DNA of 64,000 bases from Gammaproteobacteria bacterium (lineage in GTDB: Bacteria > Pseudomonadota > Gammaproteobacteria > Xanthomonadales > SZUA-36), in assembly GCA_024279945.1 (NCBI GenBank), contig JAJRRA010000033.1, forward strand, positions 52,162 through 116,161, written 5' to 3'. The translations under genes were made by a program, and so were the position numbers. Each line of letters starts with the position of its first letter. Positions within the stretch are counted from its first letter, which is position 1. Shown piece by piece: positions 44,675 to 53,882 of this stretch. The notes beneath the pieces were generated by a model, which had not been told where the DNA came from, made no database searches, and saw nothing but the letters and a program-made list of their open reading frames with translations.

Positions 44675-45502
44675 TTAGCGCTTGACGCCGGCAGACTGCT
44701 GATCAGACCGGGCCATCAGTCCGCTTCCCAGGGTGACGCGCGCCACGTTCCCCCGCGTATAGGGCGCCAAATCCACTGGCTGGTCATTGAGCCAGACTTC
44801 AACTGCCGAAGCACGACCCAGCATGACTTTAAATGGCGTTTTGCCGCGATACTCCCGGCTTGTCCCGGCACGCAGCAGATCCATTTCCAGGTGCTCACCG
44901 GCCGCATCCAAAACTTCTACCCAGGTGTCTGCAGAAGTATCAATTTTCAGATGCTGAATTTCGTCCAACTCCGCTGCTGACTGCTGCTCATCCTCATGGA
45001 AGACCGGCGGTGGCTGCCCGCTTACCGTGCCGGTGCTTTCCTCTTGCCCCGAGCGCAGCAAATCGATTGATGCCATGGAGGCATTCAGGTGGCTACTGCT
45101 CTGGGAAAACCGGACGGCTTCATGGGTGAACTGCCAAGCCAGGGTGGCAACCAGAGCGGAAGCGACAAGGTAACTGGTGGCCTTGATCCATTTGTCCGCA
45201 TCACTACGTTTGGGTTTGAATTCAAAAACCGATCGTACGTCCGGTTCAATACCGGAAACATGTTCCATGTGCTGATCGATTTGCTGCGGATCGATTCCCA
45301 GGTACAGCGCATAATGTCGAATGTGACCACGCAAATAAACAGATGGAATTTCCTCGGTTTGACTGGTTTCAATGGCTTCCAGAACAGAGGGGCGGATGCG
45401 CGATTGTGCTGCTGCCTTTTCGAGCGTTAGCCCCTTCTTCAGCCTTTCATGCCGGAGGATGTCTCCCGGCATGGTGGGTATTAATTCTTGTTGGTCAGTC
45501 AT
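44675..45502 (-). CDS. rodZ: Cytoskeletal protein RodZ
   Basis: This 275-residue bitopic membrane protein has an N-terminal helix-turn-helix ([25 protein letters not shown]), a transmembrane helix at about residues 109-127 ([18 protein letters not shown]) and a C-terminal beta-rich periplasmic domain with [22 protein letters not shown] and [17 protein letters not shown]. It links MreB to the cell wall and sets rod shape. Its start overlaps the pilW stop by 4 bases, giving the conserved rlmN-pilW-rodZ-hisS order. Confidence 0.93.
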   Translation of the reverse strand: MTDQQELIPTMPGDILRHERLKKGLTLEKAAAQSRIRPSVLEAIETSQTEEIPSVYLRGHIRHYALYLGIDPQQIDQHMEHVSGIEPDVRSVFEFKPKRSDADKWIKATSYLVASALVATLAWQFTHEAVRFSQSSSHLNASMASIDLLRSGQEESTGTVSGQPPPVFHEDEQQSAAELDEIQHLKIDTSADTWVEVLDAAGEHLEMDLLRAGTSREYRGKTPFKVMLGRASAVEVWLNDQPVDLAPYTRGNVARVTLGSGLMARSDQQSAGVKR

Positions 45503-46254
45503 TCCTGTTCCTGGCCGCTCACCTTACTTGCCTGACTGGAGTCCGGAAATTGCTCAAGCAGCTCTTGGCGATAGCGGTTTGCCGTTTTGGTATCACCGAG
45601 CCTGGATTCAATCCGGTATCCCAGAAGCAGGCTATCCTCATCCCACGTTCCTACAGACCCAAAGCGCTGCAGAAACGCCCTCGCACGCATATAGTTGCCC
45701 ATCTGATAACTGACATCTGCCATGGAAATCAAGGTCAACGGTAATTTATCATTATATTCGAGCGATTGTCTCAAAAAGCTGTCTGCTTTGTCCAGATCAC
45801 CCAATTCAAGCGCACAATTTCCGGCATTTGAATAAGCAATTTCAGGTGTCTGATAAAAAGGATCCTTCACCGCCGCCAAAAAATACGGTGCAGCTTCGGC
45901 ACCTTTGCCTGCCCTGCACAGAAAAGCACCGTAGTTGTTATTGATATCACCGTCAGTGGGGGCGTATTTCACCGCCGCCGCATATTCTGTTTCAGCCTTG
46001 TCCAACTCACCAATCGTTTCGTATAAAACCGCCAGCACGGTGTGCGCCAGTGCATAGCTGATATCGTTGGCCAGCGCTCTTTTCAGTTTCTCCAGAGCAA
46101 TTTCATATTGTCCACGCTGCATGTATCCCTGGCCAAGGGACGTATTGGTTTCTGCGGCTTTGCGATTGGCGCTCTCTTCCTCAGTACCTGACGTTGTGGC
46201 CACACAGGCAGACAGGAATAAAAGCAGAACCAGGAGAACCCTTGTTGTTTTCAT
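45499..46254 (-). CDS. pilW: Type IV pilus biogenesis lipoprotein PilW (TPR), internal start in the rlmN frame
   Basis: This 251-residue lipoprotein is read in the same frame as rlmN. ATG at 46254 is preceded by GGAG five bases upstream, inside the rlmN frame. The product begins [20 protein letters not shown] with a clear lipobox Cys at residue 17, then six or so TPR repeats ([44 protein letters not shown]). PilF/PilW lipoproteins help assemble the PilQ secretin in the outer membrane. Because export needs a free N-terminus, the functional protein is probably made from this internal ATG and not as part of the RlmN fusion. Confidence 0.9.
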   Translation of the reverse strand: MKTTRVLLVLLLFLSACVATTSGTEEESANRKAAETNTSLGQGYMQRGQYEIALEKLKRALANDISYALAHTVLAVLYETIGELDKAETEYAAAVKYAPTDGDINNNYGAFLCRAGKGAEAAPYFLAAVKDPFYQTPEIAYSNAGNCALELGDLDKADSFLRQSLEYNDKLPLTLISMADVSYQMGNYMRARAFLQRFGSVGTWDEDSLLLGYRIESRLGDTKTANRYRQELLEQFPDSSQASKVSGQEQE

Positions 46255-47373
46255 GAATACTCCAAAATCATCTATCAGCGATCGCCTGTTGGCGAACTTT
46301 TCACTGCGACGGGTCCGGTCCAGTACTTTGCCGACCCATTGACCACAGGCGGCGTCAATATCATCACCGCGGGTTGTTCTGACGGTCGCAATCAACCCCC
46401 CTTCCATGACAATTTTCTGGAAGCGCCGGATGCTCTCATCCGGTGAACAACGAAAGTTTGTGCCCGGAAACGGGTTGAACGGAATGAGATTCAGTTTGCT
46501 GGGAAGACGCCTGAGCAACTTAACCAGTCTCCGGGCATGCTCGGGATGATCATTGATTCCATCAATCAAGGTGTATTCGAAAGTGACCGAACGCTTGTGT
46601 TTGGCTGAAACATAGTCTGCACAACTGCGCATCAACTCCCGAATGGGATATTTTTTGTTGAGCGGCACCAGTTTTTCGCGCAAATCATCGAGCGGCGCAT
46701 GCAGGGAAACAGCCAGGGCGACATCAATGGCGCCACGGAGTCGATCTATTCCGGGCACCAGGCCGGCAGTGGACAAAGTCACCCGCCGGGCCGCCAGGCC
46801 AAACCCAAGGTCATGACGTAACAGGGTTAGTGCGGCCACTACGGCATCAAAATTCAACAGGGGTTCGCCCATACCCATCAGGACAACATTGGTGATACGG
46901 CGCTGTCCGTTTCTTTCGTGTCCGAGGGCTTGTGCAGCTAACCACACCTGGCCGATGATCTCCCCGGTGGTCAGGTTCCGGCTGAAGCCTTGTGCCCCGG
47001 TGGAACAAAAAGTGCAATTTAAAGCACAACCAACCTGGGATGAAATGCACAGCGTGCCACGGTTGGTTTCCGGGATAAAAACCGTTTCAACGGCATTACC
47101 ACCTCCAAAACCCATCAGCCATTTGCAGGTTCCATCGGCTGAGGTCTGGGTTTTCAAAATCCGGGGGGGCTCAATCTCTGCAATCAACTTCAGTTTTTGA
47201 CGCAGGGCCAGGCCCAGATTGGTCATCTGCTCAAAATCAGTAAGCCCCTGATGATAAATCCATTTCATCACCTGTTCGGCGCGGAAGGGTTTTTCACCTA
47301 TCGACTGAAAAAAATTCCTGAGCCCGGATTCATCCAGGTCAAGCAGATTGATGCGGGTTGCGATTGCAGACAT
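45499..47373 (-). CDS. rlmN: Dual-specificity rRNA/tRNA methyltransferase RlmN, open into pilW with no stop
   Basis: The first 373 or so residues are a complete radical-SAM methyltransferase that puts the C2 methyl on A2503 of 23S rRNA and A37 of some tRNAs. The CxxxCxxC cluster is CALNCTFC near 116-123, and [11 protein letters not shown] carries the second catalytic Cys. The normal C-terminus ([15 protein letters not shown]) is followed by SLIDDFGVF and then, in frame, by the pilW start at 46254 with no stop codon. Stops exist only in the other two frames there. The combined product would have 624 residues. ATG at 47373 is preferred to TTG at 47379. Whether a fused protein is made is unknown. 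Confidence 0.88.
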   Translation of the reverse strand: MSAIATRINLLDLDESGLRNFFQSIGEKPFRAEQVMKWIYHQGLTDFEQMTNLGLALRQKLKLIAEIEPPRILKTQTSADGTCKWLMGFGGGNAVETVFIPETNRGTLCISSQVGCALNCTFCSTGAQGFSRNLTTGEIIGQVWLAAQALGHERNGQRRITNVVLMGMGEPLLNFDAVVAALTLLRHDLGFGLAARRVTLSTAGLVPGIDRLRGAIDVALAVSLHAPLDDLREKLVPLNKKYPIRELMRSCADYVSAKHKRSVTFEYTLIDGINDHPEHARRLVKLLRRLPSKLNLIPFNPFPGTNFRCSPDESIRRFQKIVMEGGLIATVRTTRGDDIDAACGQWVGKVLDRTRRSEKFANRRSLIDDFGVFMKTTRVLLVLLLFLSACVATTSGTEEESANRKAAETNTSLGQGYMQRGQYEIALEKLKRALANDISYALAHTVLAVLYETIGELDKAETEYAAAVKYAPTDGDINNNYGAFLCRAGKGAEAAPYFLAAVKDPFYQTPEIAYSNAGNCALELGDLDKADSFLRQSLEYNDKLPLTLISMADVSYQMGNYMRARAFLQRFGSVGTWDEDSLLLGYRIESRLGDTKTANRYRQELLEQFPDSSQASKVSGQEQE

Positions 47374-47381
47374 TTCCAAGC

Positions 47382-47807
47382 TTATCGTGTATGAATGTCT
47401 GTCGCTGAAAAGAAGCAGGCAATCTCTACTTCTGCTGTTTCCGGTGCGTCTGAACCATGCACCGCATTGGCATCAATGCTCTGGGCAAAATCTGCTCGTA
47501 TGGTGCCCGGGGCCGCCTCAGCGGGATTGGTTGCTCCCATCAATTCCCGATTACGTGAGATCGCATTCTCACCTTCCAGTACCTGGATCATGACCGGACC
47601 GGAAGTCATGAACTCGACCAGGGCTGCGAAGAACGGCCGATCACGGTGAACCGCATAAAACTCCTCAGCCTCGTCACGGGTCAGGTGCTACATTTTTGCC
47701 GCTACAATCTTGAGTCCGGCCTGCTCAAAACGACTGTATATTTCACCAATGACGTCTTTCGCCACGGCATCCGGCTTGATAATGGAAAGCGCTCTCTCGA
47801 CTGTCAC
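47382..47807 (-). pseudogene. ndk: Nucleoside diphosphate kinase with in-frame amber at codon 40
   Basis: From GTG at 47807, with AAGGAG seven bases upstream, the frame gives a 141-residue Ndk of normal length, except for TAG at 47690-47688. Before it the sequence reads [20 protein letters not shown]; after it [20 protein letters not shown], through [20 protein letters not shown] and NAVHGSDAP, with the phospho-accepting His at about 117. Relatives have Leu, Lys or Gln at the interrupted position. The enzyme equalises NTP and dNTP pools. As written it is truncated at 39 residues and inactive, which is surprising for so conserved a gene. It lies 8 bases upstream of the rlmN start. Confidence 0.88.
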
Positions 47808-48074
47808 TTAACAACTCCTTATATCTTTATGTTTATATTGATTATAAATGAAATCAACCGTCAATACCTAAGCCGATTGATAAACAGGTGAATTTTACGG
47901 ACAAGTCTGGTGACACGCAATGCGCGGGTGAAATTCTTGACCCCCGCTTCACTGCATATCTATGATGGAAAGCAGAATAAGCGAAAACAAATGGGTAATT
48001 TGGAAACACCCGCATAAAATAGTCGCGTGCGTTGTGTCCTGTATTAGTATAAAAATACCCAAACGAGGCCATGA

Positions 48075-50573
48075 ATGGAAATTCTTTACCTTTTTGTTCT
48101 GATGATTACCGTCATCGTTCTGGCGTACAAGCGGACACCTCTGCTGGTTGCAATGGCCATCATGTTTATTCTCACCGTGGTCTGGACCGAATTAAGGCAC
48201 CTTTTTTATGTCCCCGGCTGGTTCCGTTTCGCCAATGGCATCGCCGCAGTTACCCTGATCGGCTTTTCCATCAAACCCTTACGTCGCCTGCTCATCAGTG
48301 ACCGACTTTACAGCAGGTTCAGAAAGTCTTTGCCCCGGATGTCGACCACCGAACGTGAGGCACTCGATGCCGGTACGGTGTGGTGGGATGCGGAAATTTT
48401 TTCCGGCCGGCCGCGCTGGAAAAAATTATTGAAAACCCCAGCGCCGCAACTAAGCGAGCGGGAGCAAAAATTCCTGGACGGGCCGGTAGAAGAACTGTGC
48501 CGCATGCTCAATGATTGGGAGATTTTCGACCAGCACAGGAAATTGCCGGACAATGTCTGGGCGTTCATCTGTGAGCAGCGCATGCTCGGCATGATTATTC
48601 CGGAACAGTATGGCGGCCTGGAATTTTCCGCCCAGGCCCATTCTGCGGTGGTGATGAAACTGGCCAGTCGCAACCTGACTGCGGCAATCTCCGTGATGGT
48701 GCCAAACTCCCTGGGCCCCGGTGAACTGTTGCTGCACTACGGCACGGAACAACAAAAGGACCATTACCTGCCCCGCCTGGCCCGGGGAGAAGAAATTCCC
48801 TGTTTCGCCCTTACCTCGCCTTCGGCAGGATCCGACGCCGCCAGCATGGAAGATGTGGGTATCGTCTGCAAGGGCGAACACCGGGGCCGTGAAGTCCTGG
48901 GGCTGAGGCTAAACTGGAACAAGCGTTACATCACGCTGGCGCCGGTGGCAACGGTTCTGGGCCTGGCATTCCAAACCCGGGACCCGGATGGGTTGCTGGG
49001 GCAAAAGACGGATCTGGGAATTAGCTGTGCACTGATTCCTACCAACTTGCCCGGAATCCAGATTGGCAACCGGCATCTGCCGGTCGGGGCAATGTTCCAG
49101 AACGGCCCGACCCAGGGCACCGATGTATTCATTCCCCTGGAGTGGGTTATTGGTGGGCAGGAACGAATCGGTCAGGGCTGGCGCATGCTGATGCAAAGCC
49201 TGGCGGCCGGACGGGCTGTCTCACTGCCGGCTCTGGGTACTGCCGGTGGCAAGGTATCTGCGTTATTATCCGGCGCCTATGCGCGCATCCGCAAGCAGTT
49301 CAATATTCCCATTGGCGAGTTTGAAGGTATCGAAGAGCCGCTGGCGAGAATAGGCGGCCGAACCTACCGCATGGACGCGGCCCGCACGCTGACCCTGGTT
49401 GCTCTGGATCAGGGCGAACGACCCAGTGTGTTGTCGGCGATTCTCAAATACCAACTCACCGAGAGCAACCGCCGCTGCATCAACGACGCCATGGACATTC
49501 ACGGCGGCAAGGGAGTCATCACCGGGCCGGGTAACTACCTGGCGCACGCCTACCAGTCACTGCCCATTTCAATCACGGTGGAAGGCGCCAACATACTCAC
49601 CCGTTCACTGATCATTTTCGGACAGGGGGCCATCCGTGCACATCCGTGGCTGCTGAAGGAAATGAACGCGGTCAGTGACCCACGGCCCGGAGCACGAAAA
49701 GCTTTTGACAAAGCCCTGTTTTCTCATGTTGGCCACGTTGTCAGCCGTGGCGTGCGCAGCCTGGTGCTGGGCCTGACGGGTAGTCTGGCTACCCGCTCGC
49801 CGGTGCGTGGCCCGACGGCACGTTATTTCCGGGAAATGACGCGCATGTGTGCTGCTTTCAGTTTCACCTCCGACCTGGTGCTGATTGTGCTTGGCGGCAA
49901 GTTCAAGTTCAAAGAAAAACTTTCTGGTCGCCTGGCGGATGCGCTAATTCATCTATATCTCGGCAGTGCGGTTCTGAAACGTTACGAAGACGATGACCGA
50001 CCCGAGGAAGACCTCCCTTTCGTGCGCTGGGCAATGGATGACAGTCTCCATACCATCCAGGAAAGCCTGCGTGGTGTGCTTGAAAATTTCCCGATACCGG
50101 GTATCGGGCGACTGATCAAGTGGATCATCTTTCCCCTGGGCTTGCCTTATGCCCCACCATCTGACCGCCTGGGGAAGGCCGTTGCCGGCCTCCTGCTGTC
50201 GGAGAACGAAAGCAGGGAACGCCTCACTGCGGGCATTTATATTTCGGACGAAGACGACGCTACCGGCAGAGTACATACCGCATTTCACCTGGTGGTCAAC
50301 TCAGCCCGGGCTGAAAATGCGGTGCGCAACGCGCTGAAAGAACCCGTTACTTATGCCAATTACCGGGAATTGGTGCAAAAAGCCGTTGAAAGCGGTGTGA
50401 TTACCGAGGAACAGGCCACCATGGTGAGACTGGCGCAGGAGGCCAGCCGGGCGGTGATCGAGGGGGATGATTTTCCACGCTCTGCCATTGAAAAGGGGCC
50501 AGGTTCAATTAATTTTGCAAAAAATCCAGCAAATCCTGCCGGGCGTCAAGCCCGTCCTGGTAACCCAGGCTGA
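48075..50573 (+). CDS. fadE: Long-chain acyl-CoA dehydrogenase (FadE type)
   Basis: This 832-residue protein has an N-terminal membrane segment (residues 1-30, ILYLFVLMITVIVLAYKR, and a second hydrophobic stretch to about 70), a central acyl-CoA dehydrogenase core at about 140-520 and a DUF1974 C-terminal part. Core motifs include FALTSPSAGSDAASMEDVG and IHGGKGVITGPGNYLAHAYQSLPI, which follows the helix with the catalytic Glu region. It catalyses the first step of beta-oxidation. ATG at 48075 follows GAGG at seven bases; an ATG at 48071 is out of frame. The last 65 bases overlap the patatin gene on the other strand. Confidence 0.93.
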   Translation: MEILYLFVLMITVIVLAYKRTPLLVAMAIMFILTVVWTELRHLFYVPGWFRFANGIAAVTLIGFSIKPLRRLLISDRLYSRFRKSLPRMSTTEREALDAGTVWWDAEIFSGRPRWKKLLKTPAPQLSEREQKFLDGPVEELCRMLNDWEIFDQHRKLPDNVWAFICEQRMLGMIIPEQYGGLEFSAQAHSAVVMKLASRNLTAAISVMVPNSLGPGELLLHYGTEQQKDHYLPRLARGEEIPCFALTSPSAGSDAASMEDVGIVCKGEHRGREVLGLRLNWNKRYITLAPVATVLGLAFQTRDPDGLLGQKTDLGISCALIPTNLPGIQIGNRHLPVGAMFQNGPTQGTDVFIPLEWVIGGQERIGQGWRMLMQSLAAGRAVSLPALGTAGGKVSALLSGAYARIRKQFNIPIGEFEGIEEPLARIGGRTYRMDAARTLTLVALDQGERPSVLSAILKYQLTESNRRCINDAMDIHGGKGVITGPGNYLAHAYQSLPISITVEGANILTRSLIIFGQGAIRAHPWLLKEMNAVSDPRPGARKAFDKALFSHVGHVVSRGVRSLVLGLTGSLATRSPVRGPTARYFREMTRMCAAFSFTSDLVLIVLGGKFKFKEKLSGRLADALIHLYLGSAVLKRYEDDDRPEEDLPFVRWAMDDSLHTIQESLRGVLENFPIPGIGRLIKWIIFPLGLPYAPPSDRLGKAVAGLLLSENESRERLTAGIYISDEDDATGRVHTAFHLVVNSARAENAVRNALKEPVTYANYRELVQKAVESGVITEEQATMVRLAQEASRAVIEGDDFPRSAIEKGPGSINFAKNPANPAGRQARPGNPG

Positions 50574-51630
50574 TCAATTTCTCGCAATAGGATGACGCAA
50601 ACAACAGGTAACTGGCCATACGCCAATCCCTGCCCCAGCCTCCCAGAGCCCGCAACAACATCCGCACTGCCCAGGGTATTTCCGATGCATACTCATGGGT
50701 CACCTCACGTAAATCACGGCTGGGCCGGATCACCAGTGAATCGATCAGCTTTAAGCCGCTGGTTTCCCGGGAACCTTCAGGCAACAAGGTCAGGGTGTGA
50801 TTGATTCGCTTCATTCGGTTCAGGTCAGAATTAAGCGTATCCATGAAAATCGTATCAAGCAGGTAACCTCCGATCTCTCCCGATGTCGGGTAAGGAGCCG
50901 GCTGTTCGGGAGGTGGATCCGGTTTCTCGTCGCGCGTCGTGATCACCAGAAGACGATCTGCACCCAAATGAATCGCCGGACTTAGCGGAGCCTGCATCCG
51001 AATACCTCCATCACCAAAATATTCATTCCCGATCCGCACCGCCGGGAACAGGAACGGGAGCGCTGCCGAGGCCAGCAAGTGATCAATGCCGATTTTTGCC
51101 GGACGCCCGTGACGGCGGGCGCGGGACCACGGCACGATACCGGGCTGCCCCTGATAGAAACTGATGGCAGAAGCACAACTGTACCCGGAAGCAGTGATGG
51201 TTAAGCCATGAAGGCTGCCGCTTTTGATTGCAGTGTCCAGCCCTTCAAGCCGCAATGTTTTCTCCAGAAATCCTCTCAGTGGCTCATTGTCCAGCAGGGA
51301 TTTGGGTGCGCGGATGATATTCCCGCCCAGCGCCATGGAAAGGGCCCATCGGGCGGCAGATCTGAAGACGTTCCAAAAATCTGTCCGGTAGACATATGAG
51401 CACTGCATGGAAGACCAGAAGTGCACCAGCCGGTCGACTCCAATATCGAATTCATGAGCATGGCTGGCCAGAACTGCGGCATTGATCGCACCTGCAGACG
51501 TCCCACAGATAATCGGAAAGGGGTTGTCATCGGTGGCCGCAATTTCCCTGATGGCCTTCAAAACACCAACCTGGTAAGCTCCCCGGGCGCCACCACCGGG
51601 TAAAATCAGCGCTGTAGATCCTTTTGTCAT
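50509..51630 (-). CDS. Patatin-like phospholipase
   Basis: This 373-residue lipid hydrolase has the glycine-rich oxyanion loop LPGGGARGAYQVGVL at residues 10-24, the nucleophile Ser45 in ICGTSAGAINAAV, and the catalytic Asp in EYFGDGGIRMQAPLSP near residue 210, forming the patatin Ser-Asp dyad. There is no signal peptide, so it may be cytoplasmic. Its C-terminal 65 bases overlap the fadE gene on the other strand. It probably releases fatty acids from membrane lipids or acyl esters. Confidence 0.9.
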   Translation of the reverse strand: MTKGSTALILPGGGARGAYQVGVLKAIREIAATDDNPFPIICGTSAGAINAAVLASHAHEFDIGVDRLVHFWSSMQCSYVYRTDFWNVFRSAARWALSMALGGNIIRAPKSLLDNEPLRGFLEKTLRLEGLDTAIKSGSLHGLTITASGYSCASAISFYQGQPGIVPWSRARRHGRPAKIGIDHLLASAALPFLFPAVRIGNEYFGDGGIRMQAPLSPAIHLGADRLLVITTRDEKPDPPPEQPAPYPTSGEIGGYLLDTIFMDTLNSDLNRMKRINHTLTLLPEGSRETSGLKLIDSLVIRPSRDLREVTHEYASEIPWAVRMLLRALGGWGRDWRMASYLLFASSYCEKLISLGYQDGLDARQDLLDFLQN

Positions 51631-51703
51631 GCCTGTAGTACTCTATATCAGTATCCTGAACAGATGACCGTCAACAGACTGCTTTTCAAGAGTCCGTCGA
51701 TGG

Positions 51704-51709
51704 TATACT
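51704..51709 (+). promoter_or_regulatory. Possible -10 element for the moxR operon
   Basis: TATACT is a good -10 match, about 130 bases upstream of the moxR start. The region 17 bases before it (GCTTTT) is a poor -35, so this is only a candidate. Confidence 0.25.
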
Positions 51710-51840
51710 TTCTGAAAACCCAAGGATAAGAAGCTAAATGGCTGGCTAATAACCATTTAATTCAATATCTTACTTGTACCTGTTAACAATGCCTTTATGA
51801 TCAGGCAAGAGCTTGATGGCCGCTGAAAAGGGAATTGAAA

Positions 51841-52803
51841 GTGAGCGAACCGAAGGATCAACAGCAGCAACCACGGGCAGTTGAAGGGCGCCAGGCGCGT
51901 CTGCTCGAAGCGCAAAAAACGGTCAATGGTATTTTGCTGGGAAAAGACCAGCAGGTACGGCTGTCTTTCTGCTGCCTTCTGTCACGCGGGCATTTGCTGA
52001 TTGAAGACGTTCCCGGCGTTGGCAAAACGACTCTGGCCAATGCCGTGGCCCGGGTGATCGGTATCGACTACCAGCGTATCCAGTTCACCAGCGACCTGCT
52101 GCCGGCAGATATTCTTGGAGTTTCGATTTACAAACGCAACAGAGAGGAATTCGAGTTTCACCCGGGACCGATTTTCTCCCAGATCATCCTGGTCGATGAA
52201 ATTAACCGGGCAACGCCCAAGACCCAAAGTGCGCTGCTGGAAGGCATGGCTGAAAACCAGGTCACCATTGAGAATACAACCCACCCGCTTCCCCAACCGT
52301 TTTTTGTAGTCGCAACCCAGAATCCACTGGATCTGGTGGGTACTTTCCCTTTACCCGAATCCCAACTGGACCGGTTTTTGCTCAGCATTGCGCTGGGGTA
52401 TCCTGATCCGATTGCTGAGCGCGAACTGCTGACCACCGAGGAACGCAGTCGCATGCTGGACAAGACGACCCCCCTGCTTACTTCGGATGACATCAAGGCG
52501 CTGCAGAATGATTGTGAAGCAGTACATGTCAGCGATGATCTTCTTGACTATGTACAGGCTCTGCTGAAAGAAACCCGGGATGATCGTTGGTTCGAAACCG
52601 GCCTGTCACCCCGGGCGGGGCTCTACTTGCTGCGTGCAAGTCGTGCTCACGCCTTCCTGGAAGACCGCAGCTACGTCATTCCTGAGGACGTAAAAATCAT
52701 CTTTCCAGGCCTGGCGAGACATCGGCTCACCCCGTCTTCCGGGTTTGCGCAATCACCGGACGAGCAAATTGCAGAGTTACTTGAGCAGGTACCCATCCGC
52801 TGA
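51841..52803 (+). CDS. MoxR-family AAA+ ATPase
   Basis: This 320-residue MoxR-type chaperone ATPase has Walker A VPGVGKTTLANAVA near residues 57-70, Walker B IILVDEINRATPKTQSALLEGM near 115-135 and the sensor region VVATQNPLDLVGTFPLPESQLDRFLLSI. GTG at 51841 is used because AAGGGA lies nine bases upstream; TTG at 51835 is possible. It heads a classic moxR-DUF58-transglutaminase operon. Such ATPases are thought to help mature a partner, here perhaps the DUF58 or transglutaminase protein. Confidence 0.92.
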   Translation: MSEPKDQQQQPRAVEGRQARLLEAQKTVNGILLGKDQQVRLSFCCLLSRGHLLIEDVPGVGKTTLANAVARVIGIDYQRIQFTSDLLPADILGVSIYKRNREEFEFHPGPIFSQIILVDEINRATPKTQSALLEGMAENQVTIENTTHPLPQPFFVVATQNPLDLVGTFPLPESQLDRFLLSIALGYPDPIAERELLTTEERSRMLDKTTPLLTSDDIKALQNDCEAVHVSDDLLDYVQALLKETRDDRWFETGLSPRAGLYLLRASRAHAFLEDRSYVIPEDVKIIFPGLARHRLTPSSGFAQSPDEQIAELLEQVPIR

Positions 52804-52833
52804 AATCAGGACTCCTTCCAGGGACCAACTGCA

Positions 52834-53814
52834 ATGAACACCGCTACATTGACGGCAAAAGGAAACGGCATCAACCAGCGGTTCAACCGGTGGATTCTGG
52901 AACGCGTCCGGCAAAGACGCGGATCTCCCACGCTCCCTTTCACTCTGGAGTACCGCCACATTTACGTGATGCCGACCCACTTCGGGCTTGGGTTTGGCAT
53001 TCTGCTTGCATTGACCGCAATTGGTGGCCTCAATTTCAATAACAACATGGTGCTGATGTTCGGTTTCATCCTCGCTGCCATTGCCCAGATGACGAGCTTG
53101 CTGGCCTACCGCAATCTGTCCGGATTGATGTTGCTCGGGATTCGCGCAAGCGCTGTATTTGCGGGGCAGCCTGCACGGTTTACCGTTTTGCTGAAAAACC
53201 CGGAAGAGCGCCTCCGCTTCGCCATCCAATTGGTTTCCGGGACATCCAGCGACTGCGCCGATATCAAACAACAGGCGACAGGCCGCTGGGAACTGGAGTT
53301 AATGACCCACCGTCGCGGCTGGATCGACATGGAGCCGTTTCAAATCGAAAACAGGTATCCTCTGGGGTTGTTCCGCGCCTGGCCGGTGATCATCCCTCAG
53401 GCGCGTTGCCTGGTTTATCCGGCCCCTGTGTCCAATCCGCCGCCTTTACCCAAAACAGGCCGGGGTGATTTTGGCGCTACCCGCAGAGGTGAAGGCGAGC
53501 ACTTGCATGGCTTGCGTGAATACCAGCCAGGTGATCCCCTGGGTCGAATTGCCTGGCGGGCCAGCGCACGCCACCAGACCCTGTACTCCAAGACCATGGA
53601 ATCACCCCATGAGGAAGCCTGTGAACTGAACTGGTATTTGATGGGAGGACGTAACACCGAGGAAAAACTATCGATTCTCAGCGCCTGGATTCTGCGCGCA
53701 GAACGCCTGCAAATCCCCTACAGCCTGGAAATGCCCGCAGCTTCCTTGCCCGCAGAATTGGGAGAAGAGCATCGCAACGCCTGCCTCGAAATCCTGGCAC
53801 TGTTCAAACCATGA
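52834..53814 (+). CDS. DUF58-domain protein
   Basis: This 326-residue protein has two hydrophobic segments at about residues 45-62 and 68-85 (FGLGFGILLALTAIGG; MVLMFGFILAAIAQ) and the C-terminal DUF58 core with GEHLHGLREYQPGDPLGRIAWRASARHQTLYSK. DUF58 proteins have a von Willebrand A-like fold and pair with MoxR ATPases. It lies between moxR and the transglutaminase gene, with 30 and 68 bases of spacing. Confidence 0.9.
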   Translation: MNTATLTAKGNGINQRFNRWILERVRQRRGSPTLPFTLEYRHIYVMPTHFGLGFGILLALTAIGGLNFNNNMVLMFGFILAAIAQMTSLLAYRNLSGLMLLGIRASAVFAGQPARFTVLLKNPEERLRFAIQLVSGTSSDCADIKQQATGRWELELMTHRRGWIDMEPFQIENRYPLGLFRAWPVIIPQARCLVYPAPVSNPPPLPKTGRGDFGATRRGEGEHLHGLREYQPGDPLGRIAWRASARHQTLYSKTMESPHEEACELNWYLMGGRNTEEKLSILSAWILRAERLQIPYSLEMPAASLPAELGEEHRNACLEILALFKP

Positions 53815-53882
53815 AGGGTATCGGGCCAGCACCGTGTTCAGTCGCAACTGTCCTGCGCCATCTTCCAGGAAGCTGATGCCCG

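Noticed and set aside
5262..47690. Genome-wide reassignment of TAG or TGA to an amino acid
   Set aside because: Many intact genes end at normal places with TAG (fadD, plsX, fabH, ppk2, tgpA) or TGA (tmk, fabF, rodZ region), which would run on if these codons were read as sense.
48071..48301. Small frame starting at the ATG four bases before fadE
   Set aside because: It is an out-of-frame shadow of fadE; the protein has no features.
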